Shown: positions 6,802 through 15,795 of the stretch, piece by piece
Layout of the letters: the number at the start of each line of letters is the position of its first letter
How positions within the stretch are numbered: position 1 is the first letter of the stretch
DNA from: Deltaproteobacteria bacterium
GTDB lineage: Bacteria; Desulfobacterota; Dissulfuribacteria; Dissulfuribacterales; QOAL01
Length of the DNA stretch: 45,887 nucleotides
Assembly (NCBI GenBank): GCA_015494395.1
Contig: WGBG01000158.1
Coordinates: 1 to 45,887, forward strand
Direction of reading: 5' to 3'
Position numbers and translations under genes: made by a program
Notes under the pieces: generated by a model
What the model saw: only the letters and a program-made list of their open reading frames with translations
What the model was told of the DNA's origin: nothing
Database searches by the model: none

Positions 6802-7858
6802 AACAGTTACTTTGATATAGAGTCTTCAAAAAATTTTCTGCTATTTCATCAAATATCTTTGCAGCCTCACTCTCCCTGTCCAGAGTAATAGGTTTTCCCT
6901 TGTCACCGCCTTCACGTATTGCAGGATCAAGGGGGATCTTACCCAATAGCGGAAGCTTGAATGCCTTTGCGATTTTCTCCCCTCCCCCGCTTCCAAACAC
7001 CTCCATTATTTCATCACTTCCAGGAACTTGCAGGTAAGACATATTTTCCACAATGCCGCTTACAGGAACATCGTGGGTTTTGAACAGGGCGATGGATCGC
7101 CGTACATCTTCAAGGGCAACCCGTTGAGGTGTTGTTACCACAATGACTCCAGAAATTGGTATTGTGGAGGATACAGTAAGGGGCGCATCACCGGTGCCAG
7201 GCGGAAGGTCAACAACCAGATAGTCAAGCTCTCCCCATGCCACATGGCCAAGAAACTCCTTTATGGCCTTGTTCACCAAAGGACCGCGCCAGATTACAGG
7301 AGTGCCCTCCCCTGCCAGAGTTGCCGTTGACATAAGTTTCACACCATATTTTTCAAGGGGTATAAGCATTCCACCTGAGCCCACAGGCCGTTCCTTTGTA
7401 CCCATCATCAGGGGAATGTCAGGCCCGTGCATGTCGGCGTCCAGTATGCCTGTCTTGTAGCCCTTTGCAGCCAGAGTCATGGCAAGGTTGACAGAAACAG
7501 TGCTTTTACCTACCCCGCCCTTGCCGCTTGCCACAGCAACCACGTTTTTTACCTGCTTCATCCCCTCCATTTCTGAGGGTGCCCTGCCAAAAACCTTGGC
7601 CCGCTGTTCCGAGGTCATAGTGGCAATCACAACCTTTGCCTCTTCAATTCCCGGAAGGTCCAAAAGCGATGAACGCACCTCTTCCTTGATCTGATCCTTG
7701 TAAGGACAGCCTGCCATGGTAAGTGCCACGGTTACCCGAACCGCAGGACCAGCAAGTTCCACGTTCTGAATCATTCCAAGCTCAACTATTCCTTTACCCA
7801 GTTCCGGGTCCTTGATATGCTTCAGGGCATCAAGGACTTTTTCTTTTGTCAGCTCCAC
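6791..7858 (-). CDS. mrp: Mrp/ApbC-type P-loop ATPase, Fe-S cluster carrier
   Basis: This 355-residue protein has an N-terminal MIP18/DUF59 domain (about residues 1-80; DALKHIKDPELGKGIVELGM, AGCPYKDQI). It is followed by a deviant Walker A P-loop ATPase, VASGKGGVGKSTVSVNLA, with DADMHGPDIPLMMG and VVDLPPGTGD. The family assembles and transfers 4Fe-4S clusters as a dimer. Family members normally carry a CxxC that bridges the cluster after ENMSY; here the text is ENMSYLQVPGSDEIMEVFG with no cysteine, so cluster binding may differ. The Mrp fold is secure; the carrier role is therefore less so. AGGAG lies upstream of ATG (minus strand, near 7868). The last codons and TGA lie in an inserted family B element. 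Confidence 0.93.
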   Translation of the reverse strand: MELTKEKVLDALKHIKDPELGKGIVELGMIQNVELAGPAVRVTVALTMAGCPYKDQIKEEVRSSLLDLPGIEEAKVVIATMTSEQRAKVFGRAPSEMEGMKQVKNVVAVASGKGGVGKSTVSVNLAMTLAAKGYKTGILDADMHGPDIPLMMGTKERPVGSGGMLIPLEKYGVKLMSTATLAGEGTPVIWRGPLVNKAIKEFLGHVAWGELDYLVVDLPPGTGDAPLTVSSTIPISGVIVVTTPQRVALEDVRRSIALFKTHDVPVSGIVENMSYLQVPGSDEIMEVFGSGGGEKIAKAFKLPLLGKIPLDPAIREGGDKGKPITLDRESEAAKIFDEIAENFLKTLYQSNCSVN

Positions 7859-7907
7859 GTTATTGCTCCTCTCTCCTGTACACTATTTGTTCATGATCTT
7901 TAAAAGT

Positions 7908-7940
7908 TCCTAAGATTGAGCGATTGTCGGATTTGCTGCC
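7908..7940 (-). mobile_element. Remnant of a family B element end
   Basis: CCTAAGATTGAGCG, followed by ATTGTCGGATTTGCTGC, matches the inverted right end of family B, where the element reads GCAGCAAATCCGACAATCGCTCAAT. The rest of the element was not found, so this is a solo terminal fragment. It sits in the 289-bp gap between the mrp-like gene and tlyA. The remainder of that gap is A+T-rich and shows no gene. Confidence 0.7.
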
Positions 7941-8147
7941 ATTACACAGATAGATGGTAATCATGTTTCAATATAAACCTGGTGCACCTCATTGGTCTTG
8001 TAATTATATTGTTTGTGTATAAAATTTTTTAAAACATAGAAGGTAAAAAAATCCAGTGCAACATGATGTTTATCCAGGTTATGTCAGGAATTTCTCGCAC
8101 GCAAAACATTGCACTTTTGGATAAATTTTATCATATTTTTTCTCAAA

Positions 8148-8924
8148 ATGGCAAAAAAATTATCCAGACTTGACCAGCTTATGGTGGAAAAATCACTGGT
8201 TCCATCCAGAACCCGTGCCCAGGCTCTTATAGGAGCGGGCAGGGTTACTGTTAACGGCAGGCTTGAAGATAAGGCCGGACATCGCTATCCTTTTGAGTGT
8301 AACATAGAGATTTCAGGAGATGAACATCCCTATGTGAGTCGGGGTGGCATAAAACTGGCCCACGCCCTTAAAACATTCAAGCTCAACCTTCATGGCAAGG
8401 TATGCATGGATGTCGGGGCATCCACCGGGGGGTTCACCGACTGCATGCTGCAGAATGGCGCTGCCAGGGTGTATGCAGTGGATGTTGGCTATGGACAGCT
8501 TGACTGGAAGCTGCGCAATGACCCTCGAGTGATTAATATTGAACGTACAAACATAAGGTACATGGAGAGGGATTCCATACCTGAGCCCATTGATCTCTGT
8601 AGTGTTGACACATCATTTATTTCATTAAAACTGGTTATACCGGCCATTCTCCCTTTCATGCAACCAAATGGCATAATCGTCGCCCTTATAAAACCGCAGT
8701 TTGAGGTTGGAAGGGACAAGGTAGGGAAAAAGGGGATTGTAAAGGACCCGGAACTTCACAGGGAGGTCATTGATGACCTGCAGGATTTTTTTTCAGGGCT
8801 TGGGCTTGTTTCCAGAGGGACGGTACAATCCCCTGTTAAGGGGGCAAAGGGAAACATTGAGTTTTTGACACTCCTTGAGCCAGGGGATGATGAAACGGGG
8901 CATGAATCAGCCACATTGCATTAA
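8148..8924 (+). CDS. tlyA: TlyA-family rRNA 2'-O-methyltransferase
   Basis: Translated from the ATG at 8148 (MAKKLSRLDQLMVEKSL), the product has 258 residues. Residues 1-65 form an S4 RNA-binding domain (SRTRAQALIGAGRVTVNGR). An FtsJ-like Rossmann methyltransferase follows, with the SAM-binding signature DVGASTGGFTDCML and VYAVDVGYGQL, both hallmarks of TlyA, then DTSFISLKLV and LIKPQFEVG. In mycobacteria TlyA methylates cytidines in 16S and 23S rRNA; some bacterial homologues are annotated as haemolysins, which is probably historical. A start 13 codons upstream (8109) would add a hydrophobic leader that does not fit the family, so 8148 is preferred. No strong ribosome site is visible. Confidence 0.93.
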   Translation: MAKKLSRLDQLMVEKSLVPSRTRAQALIGAGRVTVNGRLEDKAGHRYPFECNIEISGDEHPYVSRGGIKLAHALKTFKLNLHGKVCMDVGASTGGFTDCMLQNGAARVYAVDVGYGQLDWKLRNDPRVINIERTNIRYMERDSIPEPIDLCSVDTSFISLKLVIPAILPFMQPNGIIVALIKPQFEVGRDKVGKKGIVKDPELHREVIDDLQDFFSGLGLVSRGTVQSPVKGAKGNIEFLTLLEPGDDETGHESATLH

Positions 8925-8944
8925 CCTGATGGGCACAAGATTTA

Positions 8945-8986
8945 GTATCTATTCAGCGTGATAACATCAATTCGCCAAACAGTTAC
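8945..8986 (+). mobile_element. Miniature family A derivative (about 42 bp)
   Basis: GTATCTATTCAGCGTG (the family A left end) is separated by only a short spacer from AACAGTTAC (the right end), so nearly all of the interior is missing. No clean 8-bp target duplication is visible (AAGATTTA on the left, AGAAAATA on the right). It lies in the leader of clpS-clpA. It is probably an internal-deletion product or scar. Confidence 0.6.
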
Positions 8987-9009
8987 AGAAAATATAGCAC
9001 TAATGAGAT

Positions 9010-9321
9010 ATGTCAAACAAACCACTTGATATTCCGGAAATAGACACCACCACAAGGGACGAGATCAAGGAACCGCCTCTTTACAAGGTCCTGCTGCACA
9101 ATGACGACTATACCACCATGGATTTTGTGGTAATGGTCATTGAAACCGTATTTCACAAGAGCCCTTCAGAGGCTACGCGCATCATGCTGAATGTGCACAG
9201 GAACGGTATAGGAGTCTGCGGTGTATATCCTGCTGAGATAGCAGAAACCAAGGTCAATACTGTTCATTCACTTGCAGTTGAGGCTGGATTTCCACTTAAG
9301 GCAAGCATGGAGAAGGCATAA
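9010..9321 (+). CDS. clpS: ClpS adaptor protein
   Basis: This 103-residue protein is the N-end-rule adaptor that delivers substrates to ClpAP. The signature PPLYKVLLHNDDYTTMDFVV lies at residues 21-40, followed by VIETVFHKSPSEATRIMLNVH and GVYPAEIAETK. The residues of the N-degron pocket (the HNDDYT segment and the MLNVH region) look conserved. clpA starts 11 bp downstream, the standard clpS-clpA pairing. Ribosome-site strength upstream of ATG is low. A miniature family A element lies about 25 bp upstream and may have altered the promoter. Confidence 0.97.
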   Translation: MSNKPLDIPEIDTTTRDEIKEPPLYKVLLHNDDYTTMDFVVMVIETVFHKSPSEATRIMLNVHRNGIGVCGVYPAEIAETKVNTVHSLAVEAGFPLKASMEKA

Positions 9322-9332
9322 CAGGACAGAAA

Positions 9333-11633
9333 ATGATAAACAAAGACGTTGAATTAATGCTTGGAGCTGCTGCCCGTGAGGCACATATAAGGCAGCATGA
9401 ATACCTTTCACTGGAACACCTGCTGTACGCCCTGCTCCACCACAGTGAGGGTGAGGAGATAATCAGGGCATGTGGCGGCAGTCCTTCTGACATAAAGAAA
9501 AAGCTGGAACTTTTTTTTGATACGCACCTTGAAAGGATTGATGGAAAGGCCCCTGAAAATCCCCAACCTACATCTGCGCTGCAGAGGGTCCTTCAGCGTA
9601 CCATCATGCATGTTCAGTCCTCTGGAAAAGCCGAGGCTGACGTTGGAGACCTTTTAAGCTCAATAATGACGGAATCCGATTCCTACGCTGCTTTTTATCT
9701 TAAACAGGCAGGAATAACACGGCTCGACATTTTGAACTACATTGCCCACGGCATTCGCAAGGTTCCTGAAGGCGCCCTGTTTGAAGAACCTGAACATTCG
9801 TCCGGCCCTGCCTCGGAAGAATCCGGAACACCAGGCTGCCCCTGCGGCGATACCGGCAAGCAGAATGCATCTGCCCTTGAGCTTTTTACTGTCAATCTTA
9901 TAAAACGGGCTGAACAGGGGGGCATTGATCCTCTGGTTGGCAGGGAAAAGGAGCTTCAGCGAACCATGCAGGTGCTTTGCAGGCGCAGGAAAAACAACCC
10001 TGTGTTTGTTGGAGAGCCTGGCGTCGGAAAGACAGCCCTTGCAGAGGGGCTGGCACTTAAAATTTTCAAAGGCGATGTCCCTGAACCTTTGCAGAAAGCA
10101 GAAATATTTGCCCTTGACCTTGGCGCCCTCCTGGCAGGAACAAAGTACCGCGGGGAGTTTGAAGCAAGGCTCAAGCAGGTGATAAATGAGCTTTCCAAAA
10201 AGGAAAGGGCAATACTGCTGATTGATGAGATACACACACTTGTCGGAGCAGGCGCCACAAGCGGCGGTTCTATGGATGCCTCAAACATACTGAAACCTGC
10301 CCTTGCCTCAGGTGATCTGCGCTGTATCGGTGCCACAACCTTTGAGGAATACAAGAATTTTTTTGAAAAGGACAAGGCATTATCCAGGCGTTTTCAGAAG
10401 ATTGAGGTGGCAGAGCCCTCTGTCAGCGAGACAGTCTCCATCCTGAAGGGGCTTAAGCACTACTATCAGGAGCACCACAATGTAAAATATGCTGATACGG
10501 CACTTAAGGCCGCAGCAGAACTCTCCGGACGGTTTCTTACCGACCGTTTCCTGCCTGACAAGGCAATAGATGTAATTGACGAGGCAGCCTCCCTCTTGCG
10601 CCTTAAAGGGGACAGCGACCAAAACAAACGCCCGATGATAACTGTCCGTCATATTGAAAATGTTGTGGCAGGCATGGCAAACATCCCGGCACGAAATGTA
10701 AGCCGCTCAGATGTTGCAAGGCTTGAGCACTTTGAAGAAAACTTAAGGGCGGTGGTATTTGGTCAGGATGAAGCCGTAAGCATGCTGGCCTCTTCAATTA
10801 AATGTGCCCGTGCAGGTCTTTCCCACCCGGACAAGCCGGTTGGCTCATTCCTGTTTACCGGGCCTACAGGTGTTGGAAAGACCGAACTTGCACGCCAGGC
10901 TGCCTCCATCCTTGAGGTGCATTTCCAGCGCTTTGACATGAGTGAGTACATGGAGAAGCACTCGGTTGCACGGCTGATTGGTGCGCCTCCCGGCTATGTG
11001 GGTTTTGATCAGGGAGGTCTCCTTACCGAGGCTGTGAGAAAACATCCGTGGTCCGTGCTCCTGCTTGATGAGATAGAAAAGGCACATCCTGATGTCTTTA
11101 ACATACTCCTTCAGATTATGGATCATGCCACACTTACCGATAATAGTGGCAGAAAGGCTGATTTCAGGCATGTAATACTAATTATGACTTCAAATGCAGG
11201 TGCACGGGAACTTGAGGCAAACACCATTGGTTTTACCGGCAGCAGCAGTGAAAAGGAAAGAAGGGGTAAGGAGGCGATAAACCGCACCTTCTCGCCGGAA
11301 TTCCGAAACAGGCTTGACGCCATTATTCCCTTCCACAGGCTTGATCATTCTGTCATGGAAAAGATTGTCGAGAAGCTCACTTCTGAGATCCGTGCCCAGC
11401 TTGCCTCAAAGGGAATTTCCCTCAAACTCACCGATGAGGCAAGGAGCTGGCTTGCACGCAGGGGCTATGATCCTGCCTTTGGCGCCCGTCCACTTGGAAG
11501 GCTTCTTCAGGAAAAGGTCAAGGACCCCCTGTCAGATGCCATACTATTCAAGGGGCTCAAGCGGGGCGGAACTGCAATAATTACCCTGGATCAGGATGAT
11601 ATTGTCATTGACTGCCTTCCTCATTCCGCATGA
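9333..11633 (+). CDS. clpA: ClpA, ATPase subunit of the ClpAP protease
   Basis: This 766-residue AAA+ unfoldase has the Clp N-domain (residues 1-150; HEYLSLEHLLYALL). The first nucleotide-binding domain has Walker A GEPGVGKTA and Walker B LLIDEIH, with GAGATSGGSMDASN. The second has GPTGVGKTE, LLLDEIEKAHPDVFNILLQI, LIMTSNAG and the D2 small domain ending GARPLGRLLQEKVKDPLSD. There is no long ClpB-type middle domain, which separates it from ClpB, and the pairing with clpS agrees with ClpA. It unfolds substrates for ClpP, which is not in this window. AGGA precedes ATG by seven bases. Confidence 0.97.
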   Translation: MINKDVELMLGAAAREAHIRQHEYLSLEHLLYALLHHSEGEEIIRACGGSPSDIKKKLELFFDTHLERIDGKAPENPQPTSALQRVLQRTIMHVQSSGKAEADVGDLLSSIMTESDSYAAFYLKQAGITRLDILNYIAHGIRKVPEGALFEEPEHSSGPASEESGTPGCPCGDTGKQNASALELFTVNLIKRAEQGGIDPLVGREKELQRTMQVLCRRRKNNPVFVGEPGVGKTALAEGLALKIFKGDVPEPLQKAEIFALDLGALLAGTKYRGEFEARLKQVINELSKKERAILLIDEIHTLVGAGATSGGSMDASNILKPALASGDLRCIGATTFEEYKNFFEKDKALSRRFQKIEVAEPSVSETVSILKGLKHYYQEHHNVKYADTALKAAAELSGRFLTDRFLPDKAIDVIDEAASLLRLKGDSDQNKRPMITVRHIENVVAGMANIPARNVSRSDVARLEHFEENLRAVVFGQDEAVSMLASSIKCARAGLSHPDKPVGSFLFTGPTGVGKTELARQAASILEVHFQRFDMSEYMEKHSVARLIGAPPGYVGFDQGGLLTEAVRKHPWSVLLLDEIEKAHPDVFNILLQIMDHATLTDNSGRKADFRHVILIMTSNAGARELEANTIGFTGSSSEKERRGKEAINRTFSPEFRNRLDAIIPFHRLDHSVMEKIVEKLTSEIRAQLASKGISLKLTDEARSWLARRGYDPAFGARPLGRLLQEKVKDPLSDAILFKGLKRGGTAIITLDQDDIVIDCLPHSA

Positions 11634-11642
11634 AAAATGCAA

Positions 11643-11885
11643 TAAACCAGGTATCTATTCAGCGTGGTAAATGGTCTTGTTTTGGAGTGCCTTTTAACAA
11701 TTTCGTAGTTTTTCTTGGCGAAGCGAAGCCACAAAAATCGCCTCTCGCTGAGCGAGGGACGAGCGAGTTTCGCGATTTTGGCGTAGCAAGCCCTAGAAAA
11801 ACAAGAAATTGTTCTCCGGAACGGAAAAACATGACCATTTACCAACCTTTATTAACATAAGTACGATGAACAGTTACTAAACCAG
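11643..11885 (+). mobile_element. Family A MITE, copy A2, with perfect 8-bp target duplication
   Basis: The element proper is 11651-11877. It starts GTATCTATTCAGCGTG and ends TACGATGAACAGTTAC, whose complement GTAACTGTTCATCGTA matches the other end except at a few positions. It is flanked on both sides by TAAACCAG (11643-11650 and 11878-11885). GGTAAATGGTCTTGTTTT near the left recurs inverted near the right. There is no coding capacity. It fills most of the clpA-glgP spacer. Confidence 0.93.
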
Positions 11886-11928
11886 AACCCTTCAGACATC
11901 GGTTAAATATCTCAGGAGATCCGTCTCT

Positions 11929-14487
11929 ATGCCAACTATCAAGACAGTCACAATAGTTCCCAACCTTCCGGAAAAACTTGAACCGCTCATGACCATTGCA
12001 AAGAACATGTGGTGGAGCTGGACCCCGGATGCCATATACCTTTTCCAAGATATGGACAGGGACATGTGGGAGGCAACCGGGCATAATCCCGTTGCCCTGC
12101 TTGGAAGAATCGAACAGCCACGGCTGGAAGAACTGGAACGTGACGAGATCTTTCTTGCCCGAATGGACAAGGTTTACAGGGAGCTTGAACGCTATCTCAA
12201 CTCCAGTACCTGGTATCAGAAGGTAAATGTAGAGGGCAACCAGGGGTGCATAGCCTATTTTTCAGCAGAATTCGGGCTCCATGAGAGCCTGCCCCTCTAT
12301 TCCGGAGGCCTTGGAATACTTGCCGGTGATCACATGAAATCTGCAAGTGACCTGGGGCTTCCCCTGGTGGGGGTCGGGCTCCTGTACAAGCATGGATATT
12401 TCAAGCAGTATCTCAACCCTGATGGCTGGCAGATGGAAACATATCCGTCAAATGACGTATACAATATGTCAATGGTCCAGCTGAAGGATGAGGACGGAAT
12501 GCCAATAACTATAGAGATACCATTTTATGACCGGACCATTCAGGCAAGGGTCTGGAGTATCACTGTTGGCAGGATCAATATCTACATGCTTGATACTGAC
12601 GTGCCTGTAAACTCTCCCCACGACCGCCAGATTACCTCCCATCTTTATGGCGGAAGCCTGGAGACCCGCCTGCAGCAGGAAATAGTCCTTGGAATGGGAG
12701 GTATCAGGATGCTGAGAAAACTTGGGCATCCGCCCACAGTGTGCCACATGAACGAAGGGCATTCTGCATTTATGGCAGTGGAACGGCTACTTAACCTGGT
12801 GCAGGAAGAGAACATGAACTTTGACGAGGCACTTGAGGCAGTGCGGGCAACCAGCATATTTACCACCCACACCCCGGTTCCTGCCGGCATTGACAGGTTT
12901 CCTGAAGACCTCATGCGCCGTTATTTCACTGACATTGCCGATAAACTTGGAATAGGTATCGAGCGTTTCCTTGACCTTGGGCGCATTCAGCCAGGAAACC
13001 GTGCTGAAGAATTCTGCATGGCAGTTCTTGCAATAAAAATGGCGTCCCAGACAAACGGTGTCAGCAAGCTGCATGGGGAAGTTTCACGGAAGATGTGGGC
13101 TGATATATGGCCACAGATTCCAAGGCACGAAGTCCCCATAACCCATGTAACAAACGGCATCCATACCATAGGCTGGCTGTCTGTTGAGATGACGCGGCTT
13201 TATGAGCGCTACCTGGGCTCCCGATGGCAGGATGAGCCAACCAATCATGCCATCTGGAAACGGATTGAGCACGTACCTGCATTTGAACTTTGGCGAAGTC
13301 GGGAGAGGCTTCGGGAGCGCCTTATTGCATTTGCAAGAAAACGCCTGCGCAAACAGCTTGATCTCAAAGGCGCTGCAAAATACAAACTTAAACAGGCAGA
13401 GGAGGTCTTGGACCCGGAAGCCCTGACCATAGGGTTCGCCCGCCGTTTTGCCACCTACAAACGTGCCACCCTTCTCTTTTCTGACCTGGAACGTCTCACC
13501 AGGATACTTACCAATGAAGACAGGCCGGTGCAGCTCATATTCAGTGGCAAGGCACACCCCAAGGACAAATTTGGCAAAGAACTGATTCACCGTATTGTGC
13601 AGATGGCAAATCTTCCTGAACTTCGCATGCACATAGTCTTTATTGAGAACTATGACATAGAGGTAGCCCGCTACCTGACCCAGGGCGTGGATGTCTGGCT
13701 CAACACCCCCAGGAGGCCCATGGAGGCAAGTGGCACCAGTGGCATGAAGGTTCCGGCAAATGGCGGCATTAACTGCAGCATCCTTGATGGCTGGTGGTGC
13801 GAGGCATACAACGGTGAAAACGGCTGGGCCATAGGTGCAGGCGAAGATTATGATGATCCTGATTATCAGGACGAGGTAGAGAGCAGGCTGCTGTACGAGC
13901 TCCTTGAAAACACCGTTGTTCCCCTGTTCTATGAACGCTCCAAACACGGCATTCCCCTGGGATGGGTGGAGATAATGAAAAAATCCATCCAGACCGTGTG
14001 TCCCTACTTTAATACCAACCGCATGGTGGAGGAGTATGCAACCAGATTCTATCTTCCAAACATGTCAAAATGGGGAATCCTTAGCAGAAATGACTGGGAG
14101 GAGGTAAGAAAACTCACAAGCTGGAAGAAGCATGTGCTCCAGGAGTGGCACAATGTTGATATCAAGCGGGTTGAGTTCCCTATGGAAGATTCACCAAAAG
14201 TTGGGGACAGGGCCCCAATAAAGGCATGGATCGACCTGAACGGCATGGATCCTTCCGAGGTGAGAGTTGACGCCTACATAGGGTACCTTGATGACAGCGG
14301 GGAGATTCCTGAGGGCCATCCGCTTCCGCTTCTTCCTGCAGGCAAGGAAGAAGACGGGCTCTATCTGTTTCAGGGTACCCTGCTCTGCCTTTCAAGCGGT
14401 ATGATAGGTTTTACCGTCAGGTGCTACCCCTACAGAAAAGAACTTGGGCACAAATTTGAGCTTGGGCTGCTAACCTGGTGGGAATAG
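11929..14487 (+). CDS. glgP: Alpha-glucan (maltodextrin/glycogen) phosphorylase
   Basis: This 852-residue enzyme releases glucose-1-phosphate from alpha-1,4-glucans using pyridoxal phosphate. It belongs to the shorter, archaeal/bacterial-type GT35 subfamily, which begins with a DUF3417-like N-terminus (MTIAKNMWWSWTPDA). Family motifs include AYFSAEFGLHESLPLYSGGL and VCHMNEGHSAF. The PLP-binding lysine lies in GTSGMKVPANGGINCS, at residue 607. The C-terminal 120 residues (KRVEFPMEDSPKVGDRAPIK onward) form an extra beta domain seen in this subfamily. AGGAGA lies nine bases before ATG. It stands alone, with no glgA or glgB next to it. Its promoter must lie within or just after the family A copy upstream. 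Confidence 0.96.
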   Translation: MPTIKTVTIVPNLPEKLEPLMTIAKNMWWSWTPDAIYLFQDMDRDMWEATGHNPVALLGRIEQPRLEELERDEIFLARMDKVYRELERYLNSSTWYQKVNVEGNQGCIAYFSAEFGLHESLPLYSGGLGILAGDHMKSASDLGLPLVGVGLLYKHGYFKQYLNPDGWQMETYPSNDVYNMSMVQLKDEDGMPITIEIPFYDRTIQARVWSITVGRINIYMLDTDVPVNSPHDRQITSHLYGGSLETRLQQEIVLGMGGIRMLRKLGHPPTVCHMNEGHSAFMAVERLLNLVQEENMNFDEALEAVRATSIFTTHTPVPAGIDRFPEDLMRRYFTDIADKLGIGIERFLDLGRIQPGNRAEEFCMAVLAIKMASQTNGVSKLHGEVSRKMWADIWPQIPRHEVPITHVTNGIHTIGWLSVEMTRLYERYLGSRWQDEPTNHAIWKRIEHVPAFELWRSRERLRERLIAFARKRLRKQLDLKGAAKYKLKQAEEVLDPEALTIGFARRFATYKRATLLFSDLERLTRILTNEDRPVQLIFSGKAHPKDKFGKELIHRIVQMANLPELRMHIVFIENYDIEVARYLTQGVDVWLNTPRRPMEASGTSGMKVPANGGINCSILDGWWCEAYNGENGWAIGAGEDYDDPDYQDEVESRLLYELLENTVVPLFYERSKHGIPLGWVEIMKKSIQTVCPYFNTNRMVEEYATRFYLPNMSKWGILSRNDWEEVRKLTSWKKHVLQEWHNVDIKRVEFPMEDSPKVGDRAPIKAWIDLNGMDPSEVRVDAYIGYLDDSGEIPEGHPLPLLPAGKEEDGLYLFQGTLLCLSSGMIGFTVRCYPYRKELGHKFELGLLTWWE

Positions 14488-14629
14488 CAGCCTCTGCTCA
14501 CATAGCACTGCATCTGCTGGGTAGAAGGGGGCTATATGTTCAGTAAAAGAACACCTTCGCCCCCTTACGCCTCGCATCTGCAACACCCTTTGAGCAGATA
14601 CGTTGCGTGGCGTCTTTAGCAATTCATCT

Positions 14630-14669
14630 AAAAAACAATTTTCCAGATTTTGAAACGCTCAATCAGGGT
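14630..14669 (-). mobile_element. Family B terminal fragment at a gene end
   Basis: The minus strand reads ACCCTGATTGAGCG and continues TTTCAAAATCTGGAAAATTG and a T-run, matching the left 40 bp of copy B2 closely. The opposite terminus was not found. The TGA inside ATTGAGCG is the stop codon of the Sel1/TPR gene. The rest of the 170-bp gap (14488-14629) contains no recognisable gene. Confidence 0.75.
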
Positions 14670-15759
14670 CAGCCAGCCTGAAGACGTAATATTTATCTGC
14701 CCCCAAGGTTGCTGCAGCCCACTGCTGAAGCACCCACTCCATGCCCTGATTCATGGAGCCAAATCCTGACTTTTCCCTGGGCATATCCTCTGACAGTTTG
14801 ACATCCTTTGCCATTACAGCCTTAATGTCTTTTTCAGTCCTGATGACCTCTCCGGCCTTGACCGGCTTGGCACCCTGCTGGCTTGCAATAACAATGTAAT
14901 GCTTGCCATTTCCTGCCAGCTTGTAGCCAATGGTTACAGGGGCAGAGCCGCCTGACCTTTTAAGCTTACTGTCAGCAATATCCATGCGAACTGAAACCAC
15001 ATCAAGGAAATGCTGTTTGACTGCCGGCTCAATCTTCTCCCCAGCTTTGTTGATCAGCTCATTTGCCCTCTGGTACCACTGCATGGCAGTCTGAGGGTCA
15101 GGCCCGGTGCCTTTTCCGTAAAGATACAGGTCTCCAATCCTGAGGCATAGGACATAGTCCGGAGACACAGCAACTGCCTTTTCGTATAATTTCAGGGCCG
15201 CACCAAACTCACCCTTCTTTTCATAAAGGGTGGCCAGTTTAAGCAGGAAATCACTGTTTCTGGACTTTGATGCGGTTTGAAGAAGTTTGGCAGCTACGTC
15301 AGCAGCCTTGAATTCAGATACCCTGTCATTTGCTGCAAAGGGAGATGAACTGTACAGGACAGCATATTTTGCAGCAGTGTCCGGATCCAGGGTTTCCATG
15401 GCGTCATCCAGTTCAGCCGCCCTGTCCAGATACTTTCTTGCCTCAGCCCCATCAGGTTTGACAACTTCAGAGAGGCATTTGAATGCCTCTGGTTCCACAG
15501 CCTCAACACCCTGGGGCATCCCCCCAGCATAAAGCTCGGCAAGGAAAAGAGCGGCAGGTGCATCCCCCTCCTCTGCTGCCTTTTTGATATTTTCAATGGC
15601 CTGCTGTTTTACAGCCTCATCTTCACTGCAGGCAGCCTTTATTCCCTGGGTGTAAAGCGCTGCACCGCCATGCCTGACAGCCTTGAGCACAAGGGCTATG
15701 CCTGCCATGGCTGCAAGGCATACCAGAAATATTATAAAAGCCTTTTTGCTGTTTTCCAT
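14659..15759 (-). CDS. Membrane-anchored Sel1/TPR-repeat protein of the cytochrome operon
   Basis: The 366-residue protein has a short cytoplasmic N-terminus and one membrane helix (residues 7-26; AFIIFLVCLAAMAGIALVLK), then a soluble helical-repeat region that should face the periplasm. Sel1/TPR-like repeats are visible: AAEEGDAPAALFLAELYAGG, GEFGAALKLYEKAVAVSPDY and YLYGKGTGPDPQTAMQWYQR. Such repeats usually scaffold protein complexes. It is the last gene of the operon with three multihaem cytochromes (37 bp after the third), so a role in assembling or anchoring them is plausible but unproven. Its stop codon is contributed by an inserted family B fragment, so the original C-terminus may have been longer. 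Confidence 0.8.
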   Translation of the reverse strand: MENSKKAFIIFLVCLAAMAGIALVLKAVRHGGAALYTQGIKAACSEDEAVKQQAIENIKKAAEEGDAPAALFLAELYAGGMPQGVEAVEPEAFKCLSEVVKPDGAEARKYLDRAAELDDAMETLDPDTAAKYAVLYSSSPFAANDRVSEFKAADVAAKLLQTASKSRNSDFLLKLATLYEKKGEFGAALKLYEKAVAVSPDYVLCLRIGDLYLYGKGTGPDPQTAMQWYQRANELINKAGEKIEPAVKQHFLDVVSVRMDIADSKLKRSGGSAPVTIGYKLAGNGKHYIVIASQQGAKPVKAGEVIRTEKDIKAVMAKDVKLSEDMPREKSGFGSMNQGMEWVLQQWAAATLGADKYYVFRLADPD

Positions 15760-15795
15760 TTTATGACCTCTCCTGTGCTGCCTGCTTGTAGTATC

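Noticed and set aside
13084-13947. 287-codon antisense frame inside glgP
   Set aside because: The glgP frame is full-length with all family motifs, and the antisense frame shows no domain, ribosome site or start support.
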